A DNA stretch of 64,000 nt from Aphidius gifuensis (taxonomy: Eukaryota > Arthropoda > Insecta > Hymenoptera > Braconidae). The stretch's first letter is position 1. Every line of letters starts with the position of its first letter. The notes beneath the pieces are model-generated. The model searched no databases. It saw nothing but the letters and a program-made list of their open reading frames with translations, and was not told the origin of the DNA. The DNA is taken from positions 11,040,177 to 11,104,176 of the forward strand of contig NC_057791.1 of assembly GCF_014905175.1 (NCBI RefSeq). The letters are read 5' to 3'. A program made the position numbers and the translations under genes. Below are positions 1 through 11,619 of the stretch, one piece after another.

Positions 1-3000
1 CGGAGATTCGTACGTTACTATGAAAAACTTACAACAAAAACTGAGAATAAACGACGTTCATTGACTAAAACTAGACATTTTCAGTCATATTCCATACCCC
101 GATCCTAATATAACTTCTCTTTAAGCTTTAATTTTCTTAGACAGTTAGTTATTCGGGAGTTTCTGTTTTTTAGTTCGACTGGACGAAACTTAAAGATCCT
201 GTCAAGTGGCTGGATTGGTGACAGTGAAAAAACAGGAATCGCGTCAATCAGCTAAAAAACTGCTGAGATTCTTTCTAATTCACTGATCTTGACATTTCTT
301 GATCCTGACCTGAGCAATAATTGAGAAAAAAAAACGCGAAACTATGGAAAATTAACGTTTCGGAAATTCGTACGTTACTATGGAAAACATACGACGAGAA
401 CAAAGAATACAAGACGTTCATTGACTAAAATTAGATATTTTATGTCTGATTCCATACGCCTGATCCGAATACAACTTGTTTAGAAGCTTTACGTTTCTTG
501 GACAGTTAGTAATCAGGTGGTTTCTGTTTTTTAGTTCGACTGGACGAAACTTAAAAATCCAGTCAAGTGGCTGGATTGGTGACAGTGAAAAAACAGGAAT
601 CGCGTCAATCAGCTGAAAAACTGCTGAGATTCTTTCCAAGTCACTAGTCTTAACATTTCTTGACCCCGACCTGAGCAATAATTGAGAAAAAATTCAGAAA
701 CTATGGAAAATTAACGTTTCGGAAATTCGTACGTTACTATGGACAACATACGACAATAATAAAGAATAAGCGACGTTCATTGACTAGAACTAGACATTTT
801 CTGTCATATTTCATACCCCGATCCTAATATAACTTTTCTGGAAGCTTTAATTTTCTTAGACAGTCAGTTATTAGGGAGTTTCTGTTTCACAGTTTGACTG
901 GACGAAACTTAAAAATCATGTCAAATGGCTAGATTGGTGACAGTGAAAAAACAAGAATCACGTCAATCAGCTCAAAAACTGCTTAGATTCTTTCAAAGTC
1001 ACAGGTCTCAACATTTCTTGACCCTGACCTGCGCAGTAATTGAGAAAATAATTCAGAAACCATGGAAAATTGACGTTTCGGAAATTCGGACGTTACTATG
1101 GAAAACATACGACGAGAACAAAGAATACAAGACGTTCATTGACTAAAATTAGATATTTTATGTCATATTCCATACGCCTGATCCGAATACAACTTGTCTA
1201 GAAGCTTTACGTTTCTTGGACAGTTAGTAATCAGGTGGTTTCTGTTTTTTAGTTCGACTGGACGAAACTTAAAAATCCTGTCAAGTGGCTGGATTGGTGA
1301 CAGCGAAAAAACAGGAATCGCGTCAATCAGCTTAAAAACGGCTTAGATTCTTTCTAAGTCACTGGTCTCAACATTTCTTGACCGTGACCTGCGCAATAAT
1401 TGAGAAAAAAAATCAGAAACTATTGAAAAATAACGTTTTAGAAATTCGTACGTTACTATGGACAACATACGACAATAACAAAGAATAAGCGACGTTCATT
1501 GACTAGAACTAGACATTTTCTGTCATATTTCATACCCTGATCCTAATATAACTTTTCTGGAAGCTTTAATTTTCTTAGACAGTCAGTTATTAGGGAGTTT
1601 CTGTTTCACAGTTTGCCTGGACGAAACTTAAAAATCATGTCAAGTGGCTAGATTGGTGACAGTGAAAAAACAGGAATCGCGTCAATCAGCTGAAAAACTG
1701 CTGAGATTCTTTCCAAGTCACTGGTTTTAACATTTCTTGACCCCGACCTGAGCAATAATTGAGAAAAAATTCAGAAACTATGGAAAATTAACGTTTCGGA
1801 AATTCGGACGTGACTATGGAAAACATACGACGAGAACAAAGAATACAAGACGTTCATTGACTAGAATTAGTTATTTTATGTCATATTCCATACGCCTGAT
1901 CCGAATACAACTTGTCTAGAAGCTTTACATTTCTTGGACAGTTGGTAATCAGGTGGTTTCTGTTTTTTAGTTCGACTGGACGAAACTTAAAAATCCTGTC
2001 AAGTGGCTGGATTGGTGACAGTGAAAAAACAGGAATCGCGTCAATCAGCTGAAAAACTGCTGAGATTCTTTCTGAGTCACTGGTCTCAACATTTCTTGAC
2101 CCTGACCTGACCAATAATTGAGAAAATAATTCAGAAACTATGGAAAATTGACGTTTCGGAAATTCGTACGTTACTATAGAAAACATACGACGAAAACAAA
2201 GAATACAAGACGTTCATTAACTAGAATTAGTTATTTTATGTCTAATTCCATACGCCTGATCCGAAAACAACTTGTCTAGAAGCTTTACGTTACTTGGACA
2301 GTTAGTAATCAGGTGGTTTCTGTTTTTAAGTTCGACTGGACGAAACTTAAAAATCCTGTCAAGTGGCTGGATTGGTGACAGTGAAAAAACAGGAATCGCG
2401 TCAATCAGCTGAAAAACTGCTGAGATTCTTTCCTAGTCACTGGTCTTAACATTTCTTGACCCCGACCTGCGCAGTAATTGAGAAAAAAAATCAGAAACTA
2501 TGGAAAATTAACGTTTCGGAAATTCGTACGTTACTATAGAAAACATACGACGAAAACAAAGAATACAAGACGTTCATTAACTAGAATTAGTTATTTTATG
2601 TCTAATTCCATACGCCTGATCCGAAAACAACTTGTCTAGAAGCTTTACGTTACTTGGACAGTTAGTAATCAGGTGGTTTCTGTTTTTAAGTTCGACTGGA
2701 CGAAACTTAAAAATCCTGTCAAGTGGCTGGATTGGTGACAGTAAAAAAACAGGAATCGCGTCAATCAGCTGAAAAACTGCTGAGATTCTTTCCTAGTCAC
2801 TGGTCTTAACATTTCTTGACCCCGACCTGCGCAGTAATTGAGAAAAAAAATCAGAAACTATGGAAAATTAACGTTTCGGAAATTCGTACGTTACTATGGA
2901 CAACATACGACAATAACAAAGAATAAGCGACGTTCCTTGACTAGAACTAGACATTTTCTGCCATATTTCATACCCCGATTCTAATATAACTTTTCTGGAA

Positions 3001-4020
3001 GCTTTGATTTTCTTAGACAGTTAGTTATTAGGTAGTTTCTGTTTCACAGTTCGCCTGGACGAAACTTAAAAATCATGTCAAGTGGCTAGATTGGTGACAG
3101 TGAAAAAACAGGAATCACGTCAATCAGCTTAAAAACTGCTTAAAATCTTTCTAAGTCACAGGTCTCAACATTTCTTGACCCTGACCTGACCAATAATTGA
3201 GAAAATAATTCAGAAACCATGGAAAATTGACGTTTCGGAAATTCGGACGTTACTATGGAAAACATACGACGAGAACAAAGAATACAAGACGTTCATTGAC
3301 TAAAATTAGATATTTTATGTCATATTCCATACGCCTGATCCGAATACAACTTGTCTAGAAGCTTTACGTTTCTTGGACAGTTAGTAATCAGGTGGTTTCT
3401 GTTTTTTAGTTCGACTGGACGAAACTTAAAAATCCTGTCAAGTGGCTGGATTGGTGACAGCGAAAAAACAGGAATCGCGTCAATTAGCTGAAAAACTGCT
3501 GAGATTCTTTCCAAGTCACTGGTCTTAACATTTCTTGACCGTGACCTGCGCAATAATTGAGAAAAAAAATCAGAAACTATGGAAAAATAACGTTTCAGAA
3601 ATTCGTACGTTACTATAAAAAACTTACGACAAAAACGAAGACTACACGACAGTTATTGACTCGAATTAGATATTCTCTGTCATATTCCATACGCTCGATT
3701 CGAATGTAACCTGTCTGGAATCTTCAAGTCTCTTGGACAGTTAGTTATGAGAAAGTTTCTATTTTTCAGTTTGACGAGACGAAATTAAAAATTCCTGTCA
3801 AGTGGATAGATTGGTGACAGTAGATTAACTGAAATCACATGAATAAGCTTCAAAACTGCTGAGATTCGTTCCGAGACACTGGTTTTAACATTATCTGACC
3901 CTGACCCATGCAATAATTGAGAAAAAAAGTAAAAAACCATAGAAAATAGATGTTCGGAAACTCGTACGTTACTACGGAAAACATACGACAAATACAAGAC
4001 AAAATTTAAAGATGATACGT
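1..4020. repeat. 360-bp tandem satellite, about 11 units
   Basis: Units of 357-360 bp begin at about 1, 361, 720, 1079, 1439, 1798, 2158, 2518, 2878, 3236, 3596 and 3953, each opening with a version of GGAAATTCGTACGTTACTA. Two subtypes can be told apart. Type A has GAATACAAGACGTTCATT and ACGCCTGATCCGAATACAAC; type B has GAATAAGCGACG and CCCCGATCCTAATATAAC. The order is B A B A B A A A B A, then a diverged unit (3596-3952) and a decayed stub. Units at 2158 and 2518 are almost identical, so they were duplicated recently. Open frames of 60-100 codons on the - strand recur because the units recur, and I do not regard them as genes. Confidence 0.93.
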
Positions 4021-4618
4021 ATTTTTCGTCAAACACTAGTTTTAACGTTTTTCAAATCAATACTAGTAAAATTCAATCACCTAAACTTTAATTATATAAA
4101 TCTGAACATAATTTCGTGGACTTTGATGTTTTGTATAAAAAAAGTCACGAATCTAGACAATTAATATATTTATTCGTATAAACTCATTATTATATAACAT
4201 GTGGCTTCTTTCGTGACATCAGTATGTATATGTAATAGGAGAATTGGCTTGATTGGTGACATAGAAAATGTTACTAAAGTAGACACATTATGCTTTATTG
4301 CCCGTATCTCTAGAAAAAATGAGTATATTTAATTTTTTTCGAAAAGACACTATTCATTGTGATGTCCTTAGTTGATTTCAGAAAAAAAAAAAAGATGTCA
4401 CCAAAGTAGCAATTCAACAAATATATATATGTATATTAGACCGTTTCAAAAAAAAAAAAAAAAAATTTTTTTTTTCTCTCCCACCACCTAAAATCTTGGT
4501 ATTCAACAAGACAAACCATCTACTGTTTTCAATTTTTTGTTTTTTTTTTTTAATGACGCTCATCGACTTTGAATATTTTAAAATACATGTAATAGTTAGG
4601 GAGCCCATCGTGCTTTTT
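4021..4618. other. AT-rich spacer, no gene seen
   Basis: Low-complexity DNA to the right of the satellite, with A runs at 4382-4393 and 4448-4463 and a T run near 4540. The short open frames here pass through homopolymers and do not resemble a protein. Confidence 0.6.
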
Positions 4619-4990
4619 CTTACCTCATCGCATAACGATTTGAAATACGTTTATTCGACGTGTCTTGACGAGTACAATATGCAGCTTCAGTGGCCGACCG
4701 TTTTGGTGGAACGACAGGGGGTGGCTGACGGTCAAAGTAGGTGGATGAGGTAAGTTAACTTACCTCATCGCATAACGATTCAAAATAGGCCCAATCGATT
4801 GGTATTGATGCCCTAAATAAGAAAATAATAATGGCCGACCATTTAGAGGGCACTTTTTTGATGGCCGACCAAAAAACTACAAGTTTTAACAAAAAAATAG
4901 CTAAAATGAGGTAAGTGAACTTACCTCATCGCATAACGATTTGAAATAGGCCCAATCGATTGGTAATGATGCCCTGAACACGAAAATAAT
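4619..4990. repeat. Three imperfect direct repeats of ~150 bp
   Basis: CTTACCTCATCGCATAACGA occurs near 4619, 4760 and 4919. Two copies continue into GGCCCAATCGATTGGTA and a shared 'gatgccctRaa' stretch. Each copy is accompanied by the motif ATGGCCGACC or a variant of it. The function is unknown. Confidence 0.75.
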
Positions 4991-5084
4991 TATTTTCTTA
5001 TTTAGAAAAACGCTTCGTTCTCATGTTTCACTACTTCATCTATTATCGAAATCATAAACAAAGTAGATAGAACCTAGAAATACA

Positions 5085-7230
5085 TTATTTACCCTCAGCA
5101 TAGCGTTTAAGGGGGTAAAAAAGGGGTAAAAACGCGTATACCAGTAAATTAATTTTTTAACTACTTTAAAACGAAAATTGGACTAAGCGGTTATTTTGTA
5201 AATTAGTATTAAAACAATACGAAGCTAGAAAAAAAAAATCAACCCTTAACATAGCGTTGTAGGGGGTGGGAGAGGGGTAAAAACGCGAAATTTTTTTAGA
5301 ATAATTTTTTTAACTACTTTAAAACGAAAATTGGACCAAACGGTTATCATCAAAATTAATATTCGAACAATAGAAAGCTACGAAAAAAATATCAACCCTT
5401 AACATAGCGTTTTAGGGGGTGAAAAGGGGTGAAAACGCGGATTCTAGACAATTTAATTTTTTTTTCTATCTTAAAATTAAAACTGAGGCATAAAAATATT
5501 ATGTAAATTAATAATTGACTAATTAAAAGCTAAAAAAAAAATATCAACCCCCAACATAGCGTTTTAGGGGGGGGCAGGGGGGACGGAAACATTAATTATT
5601 TTTTTCACTGACTTTAAAATGAAAATTGGGGCATGAAAATATTTTCTAAATTAAAAGTCAACTAATGAAAAGTTAAAAAAAAAATATCAACCCCTAACAT
5701 AGCGTTTTAGGGGGGGCCAGGGGGGACGGAAAGGTTAATTAATTTTTTTACTGACTTTAAAATGAAAATTGGGGCATGAAAATATTTTCTAAATTAAAAG
5801 TCAACTGGTGAAAAGCTAAAAAAAAAATTACCACCCTTAACATAGCGTTTTAGGGGGGGGGGCAAGGGGGACGGAAACTTTAATTAATTTTTTTACTAAC
5901 TTTAAAATGAAAATTGGGGCATGAAAATATTTTGGCCCCCCCTAAAACGCTATGTTGGGGGTTAATATTTTTTTTATTGCTTTTAAATAGTAGACTCTTA
6001 ATTTAGAAAATATTTTCATGTCCCAATTTTCATTTTAAAGTAAGTAAAAAAAATAATTAAAGTTTTAATCCACCCTACCACCACCGAAAACGCTATGTTG
6101 GGGGTTGATTTTTTTTGTATTGCTTTTAATTAGCTAACTTTTAATGTACAAAATATTTTCATGCCCCAATTTTGATTTTAAAATAGAAAAAAAAATTAAA
6201 TTATCTAGAATCCGCGTTTCCACCCCTTTTCACCCCCTAAAACGCTATCTTAAGGGTCGTAATTTTTTTTTTAGCTTTTCATTAGTTGACTTTTAATTTA
6301 GATAATATTTTCATTCCCTTAATTTTCATTTTAAAGTTAGTAAAAAAATTAATTAAAGTTTCCGTCCCCCCTGGCCCCCCCTAAAACGCTATGTTGGGGG
6401 TTGATATTTTTTTTATTGCTTTTAATTAGTTGACTCTTAATTTACAAAATATTTCCATGCCCTAATTTTCATTTTAAAGTAAGTAAAAAAAATAATTAAA
6501 GTTTTAATCCCCCCTACCACCCCCTAAAACGCTATGTTGGGGTTGATTTTTTTTGTATTGCTTTTAATTAGCTAACTTTTAATTTACATAATATTTTCAT
6601 GCCCCAATATTAATTTTAAAATAGAAAAAAAAATTAAATTGTCTAGAATCCGCGTTTCCACCCCTTTTCACCCCCTAAGTCAGTGAAAAAAATAATTAAA
6701 GTTTCCGTCCCCCCTGGCCCCCCCTAAAACGCTATGTTGGGGGTTGATATTTTTTTTTTAGCTTTTATTTAGTCAATTATTAATTTACATAATATTTTTA
6801 TGCCTCAGTTTTGATTTTAGGATAGAAAAAAAAATTAAATTGTCTAGAATCCGCGTTTTCACCCCTTTTCACCCCCTAAAACGCTATGTTAAGGGTCGTA
6901 ATTTTTTTTTTAGCTTTTAATTAGTACACTTTTAGTTTAGAAAATATTTTCATGCCCCAATTTTCATTTTAAAGTCAGTAAAAAAAATAATTAAAGTTTC
7001 CGCCCCCCCCCTCCTCAAACGCTATGTTGGGGGTTGATATTTTTTTTATTGCTTTTAATTAGTCAATTATTAATTTACATAATATTTTTATGCCCCAATT
7101 TCGATTTTAGAATAGAAAAAAAAATTAAATTGTCAAAAATCCGCGTTTTCACCCCTTTTCACCCCCTAAAACGCTATGTTAGGGGTTGTTATTTTTTTTT
7201 TCGCTTTTAATTAGTCGACTTTCAATTCAG
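5085..7230. repeat. Head-to-head array of ~150-bp units (large imperfect palindrome)
   Basis: A core, AACATAGCGTTTTAGGGGG, lies in forward orientation near 5092, 5243, 5396, 5548, 5691 and 5836. From 5935 on it is in reverse orientation (CCCCCTAAAACGCTATGTT), near 5935, 6082, 6233, 6377, 6520, 6720, 6871, 7012 and 7163. Between cores lie AAAATGAAAATTGGGGCATG and AT-rich DNA, also inverted in the right half. Orientation switches at about 5925-5935, so single strands of this block could fold into a long hairpin. No terminal duplication was found. Confidence 0.88.
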
Positions 7231-8507
7231 ATAATATTAAACAGGCTTAATTTTGTTAAATAACAAAAAAAAAAAAAAAAATAAGCGGGGGGCACCCAAC
7301 ACACCATATGTTTTCAGGTCCAATTTACGTTTGGCTGCCAGAGTGGCGGCCAGCTTCAGCGTCATAAAATTATAACTTTTAAAATAATCTACATATTTGA
7401 ATTCAAGATGATTACTTAGAAAGCTTTATTAAAAAGCTTTAAACACTATATCTTATATGCTGAATTTTTATTATTTAATGAATGCTCAGAGCTCTTCGAA
7501 TAAATAAATTATCGTTTTTTTAGAAATTTACGTTTACAAAGTTTTCTAGCCACGAAACAGTTGAGCGAATTTTTTTTTTTCAATATGCATATTGGAAAAA
7601 ATACTGTAGATATTACAGTTTTGTCTGTAATTTTTGGTACAATATCGATAATCGATATAATGTAAAAAAAACTGGAAATATCGTATATTTTGCATGACAA
7701 AACTGTAAACTGGAATATTCATTAGTTCTCGTTAAGCATTACAGTTTTTCGATGTGAATTTAACAAATCAAATTTGTTATGAAAACATTCAAAGATTTAC
7801 TTCCGAAAAAATGTAAAGAGCAACGTTAAAAACTGTAATTTTTACGTTGTTGAAACATTAAACGGAATTTTACATTTTTTTGTTGTAAAAGTAACACATT
7901 TTTTGTGTATACTTAGGTTTTTTTTCCCGAAATGGGATTAACGAAATCAAGAAAAGAATTTACAAAAAAAAAAATTGAAAAAAAAAAAAAAAAGCATATA
8001 AACGTCTCGGCCCACTCTAATTTTTAATTGAATATACGTGGATTGAGTACCTTATTTTATGGAAAAAATTTCATGTATTTAAATTGGGGCTTTTTTTATG
8101 AAAGAAGAGAATCAACATTAAAACACTCTACTTTACCGGCTAAAATACGTCACAAAATTTTCGAAAAAATTCAGGCTGCATAAAAAGCCAAAAACAGCAT
8201 ATAAAAAAATTTTCAACTCAATCCGTGAGGGTCAGGCAGATGACCAGCTGAAGTGACTCAGAATGCCCCATATAAATTATATATTTAATTTCCGTGTGGG
8301 TTACTGTGTAAATTTTATTATTCTAGAATAAAGTACTCGTGGTGTATTAACAGTTTTTGGTGGTAAAAATAAATAAAAAAAAAATTAATTAAAGGAAATG
8401 TAAAGTATACAAGGGGGATGATGAGAACACATGATACGACTGAAAATTTTAAAGTGCAATGAAAACATAAACCATTTACAATACTGATATTTTATTATTC
8501 AAATAAA
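7231..8507. other. AT-rich spacer, no gene seen
   Basis: Contains homopolymer runs (7263-7280, 7966-7992) and short imperfect inverted repeats around TACAGTTTT near 7610 and 7730. No convincing coding frame. Confidence 0.55.
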
Positions 8508-9535
8508 TGGAAAAAAATCCCAAGGAAAAGCAGTAGCTAAGGAATTGAGGTTGCCAAAAAATTATATTTTAAGCTATAATTATTTTCTTCAAAAATAATT
8601 ATTTGACAACCTCAATTCCTTAGCTACTGCTTTTCCGTGGACATTTTTATTTAAAAAAAAAAAATTTACATGTATTTTGATTATAAAATAAATAAAAATT
8701 CCAAGGGAAAGCAGTAGCTAAGGAAAAGATGTAGCTAAGCAATTGCGGTTGCCAAATAATTATGTTTAAAGAAAATAATGTTGCTTGTAATATAATTTTT
8801 TGGCAACCTCAATTCCTTAGCTACTTTTTTTTCTTGGACATTTGTATTTTTAAAAAATAAAATTTACATGTATTTTATTTATAAAATAAAAAAAAATCCC
8901 ACGGAAAAGCAGTAGCTAAGGAAAAGATGTAGCTAAGGAATTGAGGTTGCCAAAAAATTATATTTCAAGCAACATTATTTTCTTCAAACATGATTATTTG
9001 GCAACCTCAATTCCTTAGCTACTGCTTTTCCTTGGACATTTTCATTCACTAAATGAATAATACTCATGTAATTTCATTTTAAAAAAATAAAAATGTCCAA
9101 GGAAAAGCAGTAGCTAAGGAATTGAGGTAATACTGTGCTAGTAGCTATGATTTAAAAAATAATTACATGAAATAATGTCCAAGGAAAAGCAGTAGCTAAG
9201 GAATTGAGGTTGCCAAATAATCATGTTTGAAGAAAATAATGTTGCTTGAAATATAATTTTTTGGCAACCTTAATTCCTTAGCTACATTTTTTCCTTAGCT
9301 ACTTCTTTTCCTTGGACATTTGTATTTTTAAAAAATAAATTTACATGTATTTTATTTATAAAATAAATAAAAAACCCAAGGAAAAGCAGTAGCTATTGGA
9401 AAGATGTAGGTCAGGAATCAAGGTTGCTAAAAAGTTATAATTCAAGCAACATTCATTCCTTGGAAGATAATTTTTTGGCAAAAATAATTTCTTAGCTACT
9501 GCTCGTCCTCATGATTTTTATTTATTTGATGAATG
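8508..9535. repeat. Tandem hairpin array, TAGCTAAGGAA family (block 1)
   Basis: Successive palindromes read CCAAGGAAAAGCAGTAGCTA, then AAGGAATTGAGGTTGCCAAA, a short loop, and the reverse complement back to CTACTGCTTTTCCTTGG. They are joined by spacers rich in TTTATTTATAAAAT and ACATGTA. At least five hairpins are present (about 8519-8640, 8701-8850, 8897-9041, 9095-9320, 9376-9512). Each stem is about 60 bp and imperfect. The same family recurs at 10.1-11.0, 33.3-34.4, 39.2-40.3 and 63.3-63.8 kb. Confidence 0.9.
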
Positions 9536-9896
9536 TAAAATCATGTTATCAATTTTTATTATAAGTGAATGTTTCAATAAATTCATTGCTGATAGAATTG
9601 TTGAACCACATTCGGTAAGTTGCTTTTTTTTTCATATATTTCAACAATGATGATTTTACGTTCGAATCACGTGAAAATAAATCCAGTCTCGAGTTATAAA
9701 TACTATGAGTAACGTTTAAATAAAACTGTTTTGTCTTTTTTTCCGTTGAATTTTACGTTGAGATCACGTGAAAAAAAAAAAATTCATTTATAATAAATTA
9801 ATTGACTTTTTTAATTATTTTAATCACATTAATTGAGGATTAAGATTAGACATAATAATTTTCATTTTCTGAACTAACCGAAAACGATATTGATTT

Positions 9897-9975
9897 TTAG
9901 CCTAAGCGGGGTTTGAACTCGGAACAGCGGAGTGAGAAGCGAACGCGTTATTCGATGCGCCACGGTAGTAAACGT
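9897..9975 (-). repeat. tRNA-derived, SINE-like head
   Basis: On the - strand TGGCGCATCG resembles a pol III A box, and about 40 nt later AGTTCAAACCC matches the B box consensus closely. The ends do not pair as an acceptor stem and no normal anticodon arm is clear, so this is not a working tRNA gene. The likely explanation is the 5' head of a tRNA-derived SINE, with AT-rich DNA to its left (its 3' side) as a possible body. Confidence 0.5.
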
Positions 9976-10136
9976 TACAACAAAGAGTTTAGAACGTATA
10001 CATAAAAAGCTTGATCTAATTTTATGTGAAAAAATAAATTTGTGAAATAAAAGAAAAATCTTTGGAAATGTGAAAAATTATTGAATAAATATAATACATG
10101 TGGTTGATTAAAAAAAAAAAATGAGGAAAAAAAAAA

Positions 10137-11040
10137 AAGCAGCAGTAATTCTTTAGCTTCATCTTTCCGTTAGCTATACTGCTTGTCCTTGGAATTTTTA
10201 TTGATTTAATGTAAAGAATACATGTTATTTTATTTTTAAAAAATGAGAATGACCAAGGAAAAGCAGTTACTGAGGAAAAAATGTAGCTAACGAATAATTG
10301 TAGCCAGAAAAATTACGTTTTAAGCAACATTAATTCCTTAGCCACATCCTTCTCTTAGCTACTGCTTTTCCTTGGATAATTTACTTTAAAAAGAAAAATT
10401 ACATGTATTTTGTTCATTAAATAGATATAAATCCCAAGGACAAGCAGTAGCTAAGAGAAGAATGTAGCTCAAAAATTAATGTGGCCAGAAAAATTATGTT
10501 TTAAGCAACTTTCATTCCTTAGCCAAATCCTTTGCTTAGCTACTGCTTTTCTTTGGACTTTTTTACTTTAAAAAAAAAAATTACATGTATTTTATTTATT
10601 AAATGATTAAAAATCCCAAGGAAAAATAAAAGCTAAGGAAACGATGTGGCTAAGGAGTTAATGTTGCTTGAAACATAATTTTTCTGGCTACATTAATTTT
10701 TTAGCTGCATCTTTTCCTTAGCTACTATTTTTCCTTGGGATTCTTATTTATTTAATAAATGAAATACATGTAATTTTTTTTTTTAAAGTAAACTGTTCAA
10801 GGAAAAGCAGTAGCTAAGGGAAGAATGTGGCTAAGCAATTAATGTTGCTTAAAACACAAGTTTTGTGGCCACATTAATTTTTTAGCGACATCTTTTCCTT
10901 AGCTAATGCGTGTCCTTGGGATTTTTATTTTTAAAAAATAAAGTTACACGTATTTTATTTATTGAATAAATAAAAATCTCAAGGCCAAGCAGTAGCTAAG
11001 AAAAAGATGGATTTAAGGAATTAATGTACTAGATCAACGA
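10137..11040. repeat. Tandem hairpin array, TAGCTAAGGAA family (block 2)
   Basis: Same family as block 1, more diverged: many stems read GGCCACATTAATT or TTAATGTTGC instead of GAGGTTGCC. Hairpins are centred near 10310, 10480, 10660 and 10850. Spacers again carry ACATGTATTTTATTTATT. The block ends at an A run near 11041. Confidence 0.85.
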
Positions 11041-11089
11041 AAAAAAAAAAAAAGAATTAATAACCAACGGAAAAGTAGAAATGTTGAGA

Positions 11090-11475
11090 ATACTTTGTTT
11101 CCATTTGTTTAGTTTTTGAGATCTAAATGTTTTACGATCGTATTTGATTTTATTTTCACTGGATGATCACGTGAATATGAATATTTTATCTCGTTTGAAA
11201 AACGTGGGTTTCTAAATTCACGTGATCATCCAGTGAAAATATTTCAATTTAACGTGAATTGAGCAGGATTTTAACTGAACTATCGAAATCAAGCATCTTT
11301 CACGTGATTGCCAAGTTATTATTATTCAACATCTCGGGAAAAAAACTTGGAATTCACGTGAAAGGCTTTTAACGCTTTTTTCACTTCAAAATCACGTGAG
11401 AATAAATAAAAAACAATGTGATTTCATTCGGGTTGGCTATAGGGTCCGGTAAAACTTGATATCACGTGAAAATAA
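11090..11475. repeat. Cluster of CACGTG palindromes
   Basis: Six CACGTG sites fall near 11166, 11219, 11301, 11356, 11394 and 11464, in the contexts ATCACGTGAAAATAAAT and ATTCACGTGATCATCCAGTG; two more lie at about 9671 and 9765. Flanking bases are shared, and one pair is inverted (CACTGGATGATCACGTGAAT and its complement). The sites are therefore repeat copies rather than independent motifs. CACGTG is an E-box core for bHLH factors, but nothing here shows regulatory use. Confidence 0.6.
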
Positions 11476-11619
11476 ATGCTTTTTTCTCTCAGTGCAGCTG
11501 TTGGCCCTACTATCAATTTTTGTCTTGCGCGTGAAACCTTCTCAGGCAATCCGGCGTAACATTATTTTCGGCTACCATGGTTTTCCTCTTAATAAAACAT
11601 CATAAAAAAAAAATTAGCT

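Noticed and set aside
1881..2186. Conserved ~100-codon - strand frame repeated in satellite units
   Set aside because: It recurs only because the units are repeated, differs in length between units, and has no start context or protein-like features.
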